Origin: Spirochaetota bacterium
GTDB lineage: Bacteria; Spirochaetota; UBA4802; UBA5550
Length of the DNA: 42,603 nt
Assembly: GCA_016929135.1 (NCBI GenBank)
Contig: JAFGJK010000155.1
Coordinates: 1 to 42,603 of the forward strand
Reading direction: 5' to 3'
Positions 1 to 8,725 of the stretch are shown here, piece by piece (position 1 is the stretch's first letter; each line of letters begins with the position of its first letter). The translations under genes and the position numbers were made by a program. The notes beneath the pieces are model-generated. The model was given only the letters and a program-made list of their open reading frames with translations. It was not told the DNA's origin and searched no databases.

Positions 1-39
1 GAGGAGCATGCGACGGGGGCTCACTTCGCGGTAGGTCAT
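1..39 (-). CDS. Start of an unidentified gene, cut by the window edge
   Basis: An ATG on the minus strand at 39 overlaps the TGA of the PrmA-like gene (ATGA arrangement) and opens a frame that runs off the left edge (MTYREVSPRRMLL). A GGGAGG lies almost against the ATG, which is closer than ideal, so initiation may be by translational coupling or at the second ATG ten codons in. Too little is visible to name a product. Confidence 0.4.
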   Translation of the reverse strand, partial: MTYREVSPRRMLL

Positions 40-728
40 CCCTCCCTAGCGAGGAAATAGCTGTTCCACCCCTCCTCGCTCATGTGATGGCGGCGGCGCA
101 GTCCATGCCCCTCCAGCAGGGAGACGACCCCGCCGCGGCGCATGTCGCTGATGCCGCTGGCGATCATCACGCCCCCCGGGGCGACGAAGCCGGCAAGGGG
201 TCCGACATTCGCCTCGATGACGTCCGAGAGGAGGTTCGCCATCACCAGGTCGTAGCCGCCGCCCTCGTAACCGGCGATGTCGCTCTGTGCGAAGCGTATC
301 CGGCCGCAGCCGTTCAGCGTCGCGTTGTAGCGCGCGCTCTCGACGGACCGCTCGTCTATGTCGAATGCCTCGATGTCCGCAACCCCCAGCATCGCCGCTC
401 CGATGGAGAGAATGCCGGTGCCGGTCCCGGCGTCCAGGAAACGAAGACCGTCGCGGGCAGCGGCGCCCATGGATACCAGGTATGACTCCAGCATGTAGAG
501 GCACATACGGGTGGTGGCATGCCTCCCGTCGCCGAAGGCGCTGTATCCGTCCAGGTGGATCACGTGACGGAACTCCGCCGGCGCCAGACGGCCCGCCAGG
601 GCGGGAAGGACGTAGAAGCCGTCGGTGACCCTGTATCCCGCGTACTCCTCCTGGAACCGCTGCCGCGCGATCTCCTCGTGCAGCTGATCGAAGATGAACT
701 GATCGCCGCTGAAAAACCGCTCTCCCAT
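36..728 (-). CDS. PrmA-like (ribosomal protein L11 methyltransferase family) SAM-dependent methyltransferase, short form
   Basis: 230 aa. The PrmA signature is visible: a FGDGRHATTR segment (residues ~67-76) equivalent to the FGTGxHxTT motif, the SAM-binding loop DAGTGTG (~99-105) and an ANLLSDVI segment (~164-171) equivalent to the PrmA NILAxxI motif. Family members transfer methyl groups from S-adenosylmethionine to ribosomal protein L11 in the cytoplasm. Typical PrmA is about 290-310 aa with an N-terminal L11-recognition domain; here only ~65 residues precede the core, so the substrate could be another protein. The ATG start is supported by GGGGGAG just upstream. It overlaps the next minus-strand gene by ATGA. 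The fold assignment is secure; L11 as substrate is inference. Confidence 0.82.
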   Translation of the reverse strand: MGERFFSGDQFIFDQLHEEIARQRFQEEYAGYRVTDGFYVLPALAGRLAPAEFRHVIHLDGYSAFGDGRHATTRMCLYMLESYLVSMGAAARDGLRFLDAGTGTGILSIGAAMLGVADIEAFDIDERSVESARYNATLNGCGRIRFAQSDIAGYEGGGYDLVMANLLSDVIEANVGPLAGFVAPGGVMIASGISDMRRGGVVSLLEGHGLRRRHHMSEEGWNSYFLAREG

Positions 729-1012
729 CGCTCCCCCTTCTCACTCGAGGCGTCCTCACCCCGTCCGCTCCGATGATACCGGCCAGGCCCCCGGGGGCAA
801 CAAAAAAACACCCCTCTTGCGAAAAGGGAGCGCAGGCAACGCACAATGCGTCATGATGGCGCATATGCCTGCCGGCGGCTCTCCCGGAGAGGGGGGGCCG
901 ATAATACTGTTTGACATCCCCGAACGGAAATATCAAATGTTCTCAAAGGCAGATGCAGGGGGCAACCACCGGACCCGATCGAAATGGCGGCCCGCCGCGG
1001 GAGCGACAGCGG

Positions 1013-4000
1013 ATGGACGATATTCACGGCATTCTCATGCGGCAGCTGGAGGACTATTTCGGAAGCCCCGAGGGCATCCCCGAACTGCTCAGAGAATTCA
1101 TCGGCACCATTAACGACTCCTACCGGTCCTTCGAAGAACGCAGGAAGACCAAGGAGCGCTCACTGGAGCTGGCCTCTGAGGAGATGCTCCGCGCCAACTG
1201 GCGGCTGATGAACATCGGGGAGCGCCTGCGCCTTCAGAACGAGATGCTCCTCAGGCTCGCGCGGCGGAAGACCGAGGAGCACGAGGGGCTTGACCCCGTG
1301 TTCGCCGAGGTCACCGAGATCGCCACCACCACCCTCCGCTCCGATAAAAGCTGCATCTTCCTTCTCAACGACGGCGGAACCGAGCTCTCCTGCGCGGCCC
1401 TCTATCCGAAAAGTGAGGGGCCGGAGAGGGGCGGCATGCGCCTCCGGTACGATCACCGGGATTTTTTCATGGCCATTGATGAGGAGAGAACCATCGCCAT
1501 CGCCGATACCGCGGCCGACACGCGCCTGAAGACACTCCTCGATACCGACACCGATTTCCGGAACTGCAGATCGATCCTCTGCGCGCCCATCCGCCTGGGC
1601 GGGCGCACCGTCGGCGCGCTGTTGAACCTCTGGATCGAAGAGGCCGCGCTCTGGTTTGCCGAGGAGGAGCAGTTTGCCGCCTCGCTGGCGGACTACGTGT
1701 CGAACTCCATAGAGTACTGGCAGTGGAAAAACACCGAGACCGACCTGGTGAAGCTGAGGGAGCAGGAGCTGGGACTCCTCAAGGCGATACCCCACGGCGT
1801 CATCGGCCTGGAGAACCGGCGGATCACCTTCGCCAACGAGGCGATGCACCGTGTCTTCGGATGGCTTCCCGAGGAGATCATCGGGAGGGACACCAGGTTG
1901 CTCTACCGGAGCGACGAGGACTTCCATGTCATCGGCGCCCTCTTCTATCCCGCCCTGGAACGCGAGCGGTCCCATACCGCGGAGTTCCCCTGCGTGAAGC
2001 GGGACGGCACGGTCATCACCTGCAGGGTGAGCGCCGCCAGAATCGGTGAGGCTCTCACCGGCCGCCGGATCGTCGTGGTCTACGAGGACATCACCGACAG
2101 CATTAACGCCGCAAGGGAGCTGGACGCGCAGAAGCGATTCTCGGAGAACCTTCTCCAGAGCCTGGAGGTCCCGGCCTTCGTCATCGACAGGGACCACAGG
2201 GTGAGGACATGGAACACGGCCTGCGAGCTCCTGACCGGGTATTCCGCCGAGGAGCTCGTAGGGACCGATCGCCACTGGATGGCCTTCTACCGCCGGCCGC
2301 ACAGGACCCTTGCCGACATCATCATCGACGGTAGCTTCGACGAGATACCGCATCACTCCCAGGTCTACTCGAAATCGATGTTCGTGGAGAACAGCTGGCA
2401 CGGCGAGGGATGGTACGACAGCATCGGCGGCACCAGGCGCTACATGATATTCGACGCCGTTCCCATCTACGACGAACGAGGGGAGCTCGTGGCGGCCATC
2501 GAGACGCTGCAGGACATCACGCGTCAGAAGGGGACCGAGGAGGCCCTCAGGCGGTCGGAAAACATCTACCGCACGATCTTCGAGAGCACCGGCACCGCCA
2601 TGCTGATGATCGAGGAGGACACCATCATCTCCCTGTCGAACTCCGAGCTGCAGCGCATGACGGGATATTCAAAGGAGGAGATAGAAGGGAAGATGAGCTG
2701 GACACTCCTGGTGGACGAGGCGGACCTCCCCCGCATGAAGAAGTTTCACATCAGCAGGCGGCGGAACCCCCTGAGCGCGCCGGGAGCCTACGAGTTCAGG
2801 ATGAAAAACACGAACGGGACCCTGCAGGAGGTGATCTGCACCATAACAATGGTACCCGACACGAAGAGGAGCGTCGCGTCCCTCATGGACATCTCCCAGC
2901 TGAAATCGGCGGAACGGCAGATGGAGCGCATGCGGTTCTTCCTGCAGAGCATCATCGATTCCATGCCCTCCATCATCATAGGGCTTGACAGGGAGGGGAG
3001 GATCACCCAATGGAACATGGCCGCCGGCAGGGAGACCGGGCTTCCGGTGGAGCGGGCGCTGGGTCTCTCCCTCTCCGAGGCGATGGAGTGGTTTTTACCG
3101 CAGGCGGCGATGGTGCGGACCGCCATGGAGGAGCGGAGCCCCCAGCGGTGCGAGCGGCTGATGCAGAATTTCGGCGACTCCCTGCGGTACATCGACATCA
3201 TGGTCTACCCCCTGATCCGTGACGGGATCGAGGGGGCGGTGGTGCGCATCGACGACGTCACCGAGCGTGTCCGCATCGACGAGATGATCATCCAGACGGA
3301 GAAGATGATCTCGGTGGGGGGCTTGGCGGCCGGCATGGCCCACGAGATCAACAATCCCCTGAGCGGGATTCTGCTGGGCACAGAGAACATCGCCCGGCGA
3401 ATCGGGCGGGACCTGAAGAAGAACGAGGAGGCCGCCAGGGAGCTCGGGCTGTCCATGGAACAGATCATCGCCTACAACGAGAAGCGTGAGATCCCCAAGA
3501 TGCTGGAGAACATCCGCGAGATGGGACTCCGTGCCGCCTCCATCGTCTCCAACATGCTGAGCTTCAGCAGGAAGAGCTCGCCGCGCCTGGTGAAGGCCGA
3601 TATCGTCGAGATCGCGGACAGGACCCTCGCCCTGGCGGCACACGATTACGACCTCAAGCGGCAGTATGACTTCAGGCACATCAGCATCGTCCGGGAGTAC
3701 GCCGAGTCCCTGCCGATGATCACCTGCAATCCCACGGAGATCGAGCAGGTCCTCCTGAACCTGCTCAGGAACGCCGCCCAGGAGATGATGCGCAAGAACT
3801 TTGCCGGCGAGCAGCCCCTGATCGTGCTGCGGCTGAAGCGCGACGGCGAGAACCTGCTGATCGAGGTTGAGGACAACGGGCCGGGCATCGAGGAGACGAA
3901 CCGCATGCGGGTCTTCGAGCCCTTTTTCACCACAAAGGAGCCGGGGGTCGGCACGGGGCTCGGTCTTTCGGTATCGTATTTCATCATCACCAGCAATCAC

Positions 4001-4096
4001 GGCGGCTCCATGGCGGTGGAGTCGGAGCCCGGCAAGGGAGCGAAATTTATCATCCGCCTCCCCGCCTCCCCGCAGGGGCACGATACGTCACCGTAA
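1013..4096 (+). CDS. Cytoplasmic GAF-PAS(x4) sensor histidine kinase
   Basis: 1027 aa from the ATG at 1013 (GGGAG 9 nt upstream); an in-frame TTG at 911 would add 34 unlikely residues. Order: coiled N-terminus, GAF (~90-235), four PAS domains (~255-360, 375-500, 515-630, 640-750, with typical GYSxEE and DIT segments), then HisKA with the H-box HEINNPL (His ~777) and an HATPase_c domain with N box (LLRNAAQEM), DNGPGIE and GTGLGL. It has no transmembrane segment and no receiver, so it should sense cytoplasmic ligands or redox state and phosphorylate a separate regulator. No cognate response regulator is adjacent; the next gene is a chemotaxis-type receptor. The HEINNPL plus FEPFFTTK arrangement is that of NtrB/DctB-like kinases. 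Ligands cannot be deduced. Confidence 0.93.
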   Translation: MDDIHGILMRQLEDYFGSPEGIPELLREFIGTINDSYRSFEERRKTKERSLELASEEMLRANWRLMNIGERLRLQNEMLLRLARRKTEEHEGLDPVFAEVTEIATTTLRSDKSCIFLLNDGGTELSCAALYPKSEGPERGGMRLRYDHRDFFMAIDEERTIAIADTAADTRLKTLLDTDTDFRNCRSILCAPIRLGGRTVGALLNLWIEEAALWFAEEEQFAASLADYVSNSIEYWQWKNTETDLVKLREQELGLLKAIPHGVIGLENRRITFANEAMHRVFGWLPEEIIGRDTRLLYRSDEDFHVIGALFYPALERERSHTAEFPCVKRDGTVITCRVSAARIGEALTGRRIVVVYEDITDSINAARELDAQKRFSENLLQSLEVPAFVIDRDHRVRTWNTACELLTGYSAEELVGTDRHWMAFYRRPHRTLADIIIDGSFDEIPHHSQVYSKSMFVENSWHGEGWYDSIGGTRRYMIFDAVPIYDERGELVAAIETLQDITRQKGTEEALRRSENIYRTIFESTGTAMLMIEEDTIISLSNSELQRMTGYSKEEIEGKMSWTLLVDEADLPRMKKFHISRRRNPLSAPGAYEFRMKNTNGTLQEVICTITMVPDTKRSVASLMDISQLKSAERQMERMRFFLQSIIDSMPSIIIGLDREGRITQWNMAAGRETGLPVERALGLSLSEAMEWFLPQAAMVRTAMEERSPQRCERLMQNFGDSLRYIDIMVYPLIRDGIEGAVVRIDDVTERVRIDEMIIQTEKMISVGGLAAGMAHEINNPLSGILLGTENIARRIGRDLKKNEEAARELGLSMEQIIAYNEKREIPKMLENIREMGLRAASIVSNMLSFSRKSSPRLVKADIVEIADRTLALAAHDYDLKRQYDFRHISIVREYAESLPMITCNPTEIEQVLLNLLRNAAQEMMRKNFAGEQPLIVLRLKRDGENLLIEVEDNGPGIEETNRMRVFEPFFTTKEPGVGTGLGLSVSYFIITSNHGGSMAVESEPGKGAKFIIRLPASPQGHDTSP

Positions 4097-4200
4097 AATG
4101 CTTGATCTCACCGCCGCCGGTCATTAGCCTGTACCATTCCGGCAGATGCAACGGTCGCCCGCGGCGGCCCGCCGAATCCCATGCAGTGGCGGCCAGCACA

Positions 4201-6465
4201 ATGACTGTACGAACCATTCGATTGGTACTATTCCTCCTCCCGACGATCCTGATCCTTCTCCTCGTCTCCTGCGGGGGGGGCGGGAGGAGCGGCCCCGCCG
4301 CCTCGCGGGGACGGATCGACCTCTCCTCGTTCGATTTTAAGAATGATATCGCCAGGCTCGACGGGGAGTGGGATTTCTACTGGGAAAGGCTCCTGAAGGC
4401 ACGGGATCTCTCTGGCGAGAGCACACCCGCGGAGGGAGGCTCCCCCGGGGGGGTCCGCATCCATGTGCCCGGGCAGTGGAACGACATCGCGGTGAACGGC
4501 AAGGCAGTCGGTGCGAATGGATACGCCACCTACCGCCTCAGGGTGAGGATGCCCTACGATACCGACACCTATGCCTTCAAGCTCATCGACTGCGGCACCG
4601 CCTACCGGCTCTTCGCCGGAGACAGGGAGCTGGCCGCGAACGGCGTCGTGGCGAAGAGCGCTGAGGAGTACCGGCCGGAGTACCGGCCCCTGGTGGCCCC
4701 CTTCAGGCTCGATCCCGCCTGGCGGAACGACGACTTCGCAGAGTTTGATATCGTCGTCCAGGTGGCGAACTACCAGCACCGCCTGGGAGGGCTCTGGGAG
4801 AGCATCCGACTGGGCACCTTCCGGAACATTCGGGGACTCAGGGACTCCCGGCTGATCCTGGAGGTCTTCCTCATGGGCGTCATCGCCATCATGATGCTCT
4901 ACCACGTGGGACTCTTCGCCACCATGCGGGAAAACCGATCGGCCCTCTACTTCGCCCTGACGGCCCTCTTCATGGGGATCAGGGTGTCGCTCACCGGGGA
5001 GCGCGTGATGTCGATGTTCCTTCCGGACATCCCCTGGGGTATTCTGGTGACGTTGGAATACGCCCTCTCCTTCAGCCTCCCCGCACCGATCATACTCTTC
5101 CTGGACCACCTCTTCGGCAATTTCATGAAGCGGAAGCTGAATGCCGCGGTGATCCTCCTGGGAGGACTCGTCTTCCTCGCCCCCTTGGTAACCCCGGTCC
5201 CCTTCTTCACCCGCATAAAAATCGCCCTGGAGGCCTACACGGTCCTCGGGGGGCTCTACGGCCTCGGGTACACCGGCTACCTCTCCGCCCGCCGGGTGAA
5301 GGGGGCCTTCACGGCGTTCCTGGGGCTGGCGGCATTTTACATCACCGGGATCAACGACGTCCTCTACGGCGACATGATCATAAACACAATGTTCCTCGCT
5401 CCCGTGGGGCTCTTCTTCTTCATCCTGTCGCAGTCGTGGCTCCTCAGCGTCTCCTTCTCCCGTGCCTTCAAGCTCGCCCGGAGCGAGATGGAGAAGAACC
5501 GGGAACAGAACACGACGATCCAGATGCAGAACGACTTCATCAAGAACAGCCTGAACGCCGCCTCGGCGTCGATACTGGACAGCTCCCGGATCGTCTCCTC
5601 CGGCCTGGACTCCTTCAGGGAGAATCAGCAGGACCACGCCTCCTACACCGGCGAGGTGGCCTCATCCATCGAGGAGGTGACGGCGGCCACGCACGCCATC
5701 ACGGAGAGCGCGGTCTACCAGGACCGCAAGCTCACCGAGCTGGACGGCTCGATCAAGGAGCTGGCCCAGGTGATCTCCTCTACCGAAACCGAGGTCTCCG
5801 AGGCCCTGGCGGCGATACGCATGATCTCGCAGGACGCCAGGACCGGCAACGAGGCCATCGGCACCATGGGTGACAGCATCAACACCATATTCGAGAGCTC
5901 CGCCAAGGTGAACGGCATCATCCAGATCATCAACGACATATCGGACAGGATCAATCTGCTCTCGCTGAACGCCGCCATCGAGGCGGCCAGGGCGGGTGAC
6001 TCCGGGCGCGGCTTCGCGGTGGTGGCCGACGAGATATCCAAGCTGGCCGACCAGACCGCGGCGAGCATCAAGGAGATCGACAGGCTCATCAAGACCAACG
6101 ACACGGAGATACAGACGGGCGCCTCGAACATCAACCGCGCCGTGGAATCGGTCTCCGCCATCATCAGTAACATCGAGGTCATGAACAGGCGGATCGCCAC
6201 GATCTCGGATTCGATGCAGCGGCAGCTCGCCCTCTATTCCTCCATCACCGGCGGCGCCGACACGGTGCGGCAGGGGTCGATCCAGATACGGACCTCCATG
6301 GACGAGCAGCGGACCGTTATGGAGGAGATCACAAAGACCGTGGGGGTCATCAGCGATGTGGCGCAGAGAAACTCCGAGACCATCGAGGCGATGTCCCATG
6401 CGGCGAAATCGCTCGTGGACATGGTGAACTCGCTGAACCGGGACATCAGCGAGTATGAGGCCTAG
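4201..6465 (+). CDS. 7TMR-DISM receptor fused to a methyl-accepting chemotaxis signalling domain
   Basis: 754 aa from the ATG at 4201; the frame is open 33 codons further upstream but that part is not protein-like. Residues 1-24 form a lipoprotein-type signal with lipobox LVSC. Then comes an extracytoplasmic domain (~25-215, with WDFYW and PGQW segments typical of 7TMR-DISM extracellular domains), seven predicted membrane segments (~215-425), a short coiled coil and an MCP signalling domain (~450-754). The hairpin tip LLSLNAAIEAARAG.SGRGFAVVADEI is clear. There is no HAMP domain. It should bind a periplasmic ligand, possibly a carbohydrate, and signal to CheA/CheW, none of which is in the window. 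It follows the histidine kinase by 104 nt on the same strand and is probably co-transcribed. Confidence 0.9.
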   Translation: MTVRTIRLVLFLLPTILILLLVSCGGGGRSGPAASRGRIDLSSFDFKNDIARLDGEWDFYWERLLKARDLSGESTPAEGGSPGGVRIHVPGQWNDIAVNGKAVGANGYATYRLRVRMPYDTDTYAFKLIDCGTAYRLFAGDRELAANGVVAKSAEEYRPEYRPLVAPFRLDPAWRNDDFAEFDIVVQVANYQHRLGGLWESIRLGTFRNIRGLRDSRLILEVFLMGVIAIMMLYHVGLFATMRENRSALYFALTALFMGIRVSLTGERVMSMFLPDIPWGILVTLEYALSFSLPAPIILFLDHLFGNFMKRKLNAAVILLGGLVFLAPLVTPVPFFTRIKIALEAYTVLGGLYGLGYTGYLSARRVKGAFTAFLGLAAFYITGINDVLYGDMIINTMFLAPVGLFFFILSQSWLLSVSFSRAFKLARSEMEKNREQNTTIQMQNDFIKNSLNAASASILDSSRIVSSGLDSFRENQQDHASYTGEVASSIEEVTAATHAITESAVYQDRKLTELDGSIKELAQVISSTETEVSEALAAIRMISQDARTGNEAIGTMGDSINTIFESSAKVNGIIQIINDISDRINLLSLNAAIEAARAGDSGRGFAVVADEISKLADQTAASIKEIDRLIKTNDTEIQTGASNINRAVESVSAIISNIEVMNRRIATISDSMQRQLALYSSITGGADTVRQGSIQIRTSMDEQRTVMEEITKTVGVISDVAQRNSETIEAMSHAAKSLVDMVNSLNRDISEYEA

Positions 6466-6479
6466 GGGCGCACGGATAA

Positions 6480-6525
6480 CGCGGCGGCACAGCCGCCGCG
6501 GGCAACGCGGACCGTCAATCCGCGT
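6480..6525. terminator. Two adjacent GC hairpins between convergent genes
   Basis: CGCGGCGGC (6480-6488) pairs perfectly with GCCGCCGCG (6492-6500) across a 3-nt loop. ACGCGGA (6505-6511) pairs with TCCGCGT (6519-6525) and spans the dodecin stop codon. They lie in the 49-nt gap between the MCP gene and the convergent dodecin gene, where a bidirectional terminator is expected. Neither strand has a clear U tract, so factor-dependent termination or 3'-end protection are alternatives. Confidence 0.5.
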
Positions 6526-6721
6526 ATTTAAAGGAGACCCGCAGTTTCGTCCGGAAGGTCATGGCGCCGTCATCACCGATGTTGATGTCCATCTCCTTCA
6601 CCTCCGCCACGCGGACCTCGCGCAGCGACTTCAACGCCGCCTGGACGGCGCTCTTCGCCGCCTCCTCCCATGACTTGTCGCTCACACCGATAATTTCGAT
6701 GACCTTGTACACGCTGTTCAT
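6515..6721 (-). CDS. Dodecin family flavin-binding protein
   Basis: 68 aa from the ATG at 6721; GGGGG sits ~8 nt upstream and supports it over an upstream in-frame start 15 codons earlier. The sequence MNSVYKVIEIIGVSDKSWE followed by AAKSAVQAAL and ending VSFKYAD is a full-length dodecin (VYKVIE, GxSxxSWEEA, FRTKLRVSFK). Dodecins form dodecameric shells that store or buffer FMN/riboflavin in the cytoplasm. The flavin-stacking Trp is in the DKSWEEA segment (residue ~18). The gene stands between the CoA-transferase/GNAT gene, on the same strand, and the convergent MCP gene. A TTGACT on the minus strand near 6790 may be part of its promoter. Confidence 0.9.
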   Translation of the reverse strand: MNSVYKVIEIIGVSDKSWEEAAKSAVQAALKSLREVRVAEVKEMDINIGDDGAMTFRTKLRVSFKYAD

Positions 6722-6816
6722 AGGGGACCCCCTTTGCGATACAGGATGTGGGATACCTACAATCAACGGAGAATCGGGGAGAGAGTCAAAAATTATCGGG
6801 GCCTCGGATCATTCCC

Positions 6817-8685
6817 TCAGAGGTAAAAATCGAACCGCAGGTTGCCATTCCCCTCGGTTGTCCTTGGGACGACCCTCGCCCGCTCCAGCACGGCGATCAT
6901 CCGCTCGTTCTCCGGGAGCACGAAGGCGCTCAGCCGCTCCAGCTTCCGCTCCCGTGCGATGTCGAGCAGGTATCCCAGCATGAAGGAGGCGATGCCCATC
7001 CCCTGGAAATCCTCATCGACAATGAAGGCGGTCTCGAAGGTCCCCTCCTCCTCATACCATGCGTACCGGCATTCCGCGATGATCCGTTCGATCCCCCGCT
7101 CCTGGACGATCCCGACGATTGAGAGCTCCTTCAGGTAGTCGACGCTCACGTACCGCTGCATCTGCTCGTGGGGCATGGTGCGGGTGCGCGTGAAGTACCG
7201 CAGGTACTTCGCCTCGTCGGAGAACTGGTAGAAGAGGCGGCGCATCATCCCCTCGTCGGAAGGCTTGATCGCCCTGAACTTTACCCGCAGGCGGTCCCGG
7301 AAGGTCTCGGTACGCTCCAGTGAATAGGGGTAATTGCGGGCCCCCTCGATGGTGTAAATCTGGTCGGCGAAGACCAGGCCCGCCCGCTTCGCCTCGTCGA
7401 AGAGGGCCTGCCGGCACTCGGGATGGGCGATCTCCAGGAGGGAGAGCACCCGCTCGCGGACCGTTTTCCCGAAGATGCTGGCGACCCCGAACTCCGTCAC
7501 CACGTAGCGGACGGATCCCAGGGCCTCCCGGTGCAGGTTCGAGCAACTGTCGCTGTGGACGATGATGTTGCTCGAGCCGTCCCTGTCCCTGGAACGGAGC
7601 CCCACGATCACCTTGCCGTCCCTGGAGTGGGTCGCCGCAAGCGCGAAGTTCAGCTTGCTGCTGAAGCCGGTGATCTGGAGGTCACGGCTGGAGATATTTA
7701 CCGATTCGCCGGTCACGTCGATCCTGTTCACGTTCATCACGCTCACCAGCTTCTTCAGCCCCGGCATCGCCTGCTGGTAGGAGGTGTAGAAGAGCGGGAG
7801 GAGCGACACGTAGGGGTTGTCGTTGATGAAGTCGTAGAGTCTCCTCGTACCGATGCAGGAGGTGGCGGCCACCGGGCTCACGCCCCTGGCGTATTCCGGG
7901 CCCAGCACCGCCCCGGACTCGATGAGCCCGATGATCCAGTCGGACACGATGTGGGTCCAGACCCTGAGGTTCTTCTTCCCCCGTAAATGGAAGGCCACGG
8001 CGTCGAAGAAGCGCCCCATGCTGAGGGACACGATCGACCCGTCCTCGATCAGGGAGGCGGCGTACGCGCCAATCCTGTCGAGCGTCTCGTCGTAGGGGGG
8101 GGTGGCGTACTCCAGGAGCGGCTCCTCGCTGGGGATCACGTAATCGAACTGCTCCAGGAATATCCCGGTCTCCCCGTGGGTCACCGGCACGCCCGGGTTG
8201 ATCTCGGCGATGGATACCGCCGCCTTCTGCACCGCGATCCGATTGACGTCGTTCACGGCCCCCAGGTTCAGGTTGCCGTGGTTGTCCGGCATCGAGGTCT
8301 GCACGATGGCCACGTCGATGGGGACCGCACCGGAGAGGAGCAGGTACGGGAGCTCGGCCATGGTGGTGGGGATCACGTCCAGGAGCCCGTCGCCCATGGC
8401 GCGGGCAATGTTCTCGCCGACACTGAAGGAGACGAAGCGGAACTTCTTCCCTCCGGCGCCGCCGGTGATCATCTCCCGCGGCGGCACGGTGAGCTGCAGG
8501 ATCTCCAGATCGCGGAAGTTCGGGTGCGCGCTCTCGTAGAGGTGGCGCATGGAGAGGACCGGCGTCGCCGGCCCGCTGCTAATGAAAATCCTGTTGCCGG
8601 GCCGTATGATCTCGCCGAGCCTTTCGGTATCGATCAATTTCTGCTTCAGCCTCTTGCCCGGGATGAGTCTCGTAAGGGACGGCAT
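6817..8685 (-). CDS. Acetyl-CoA hydrolase/CoA-transferase-like protein fused to a GNAT acetyltransferase domain
   Basis: 622 aa. Residues ~1-430 match the acetyl-CoA hydrolase/4-hydroxybutyrate CoA-transferase family (MPDNHGNLNLG, NDVNRIAVQKA, YVVTEFGVASIFGKTVRER near the C-terminus of that part). Residues ~465-622 are a GNAT domain with the acetyl-CoA loop DFQGMGIASFML. Odd: at the position where this family carries the CoA-accepting glutamate in HTEM, this protein has WTHI (His 245). The usual GIG glycine motif in front reads SMGR and the SGTGGQ-type loop reads TGFSSK. The architecture resembles two-domain proteins annotated as acetyl-CoA hydrolase/GNAT, but canonical CoA transfer is doubtful. 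Perhaps the first domain binds an acyl-CoA that regulates protein acetylation by the GNAT part; that is inference. The ATG at 8685 is the only good N-terminus; its ribosome site is weak. Confidence 0.85.
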   Translation of the reverse strand: MPSLTRLIPGKRLKQKLIDTERLGEIIRPGNRIFISSGPATPVLSMRHLYESAHPNFRDLEILQLTVPPREMITGGAGGKKFRFVSFSVGENIARAMGDGLLDVIPTTMAELPYLLLSGAVPIDVAIVQTSMPDNHGNLNLGAVNDVNRIAVQKAAVSIAEINPGVPVTHGETGIFLEQFDYVIPSEEPLLEYATPPYDETLDRIGAYAASLIEDGSIVSLSMGRFFDAVAFHLRGKKNLRVWTHIVSDWIIGLIESGAVLGPEYARGVSPVAATSCIGTRRLYDFINDNPYVSLLPLFYTSYQQAMPGLKKLVSVMNVNRIDVTGESVNISSRDLQITGFSSKLNFALAATHSRDGKVIVGLRSRDRDGSSNIIVHSDSCSNLHREALGSVRYVVTEFGVASIFGKTVRERVLSLLEIAHPECRQALFDEAKRAGLVFADQIYTIEGARNYPYSLERTETFRDRLRVKFRAIKPSDEGMMRRLFYQFSDEAKYLRYFTRTRTMPHEQMQRYVSVDYLKELSIVGIVQERGIERIIAECRYAWYEEEGTFETAFIVDEDFQGMGIASFMLGYLLDIARERKLERLSAFVLPENERMIAVLERARVVPRTTEGNGNLRFDFYL

Positions 8686-8725
8686 GACGCTTGTACCCCG
8701 TGATTATGATCGTGCCCCGCCGTCG

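Noticed and set aside
1160..5637. Long minus-strand frames (413 and 469 codons) opposite the kinase and receptor genes
   Set aside because: Antisense frames are common in high-GC DNA; they are low-complexity (Gly, Arg, Pro, His, Val), lack motifs and oppose genes with strong domain evidence.
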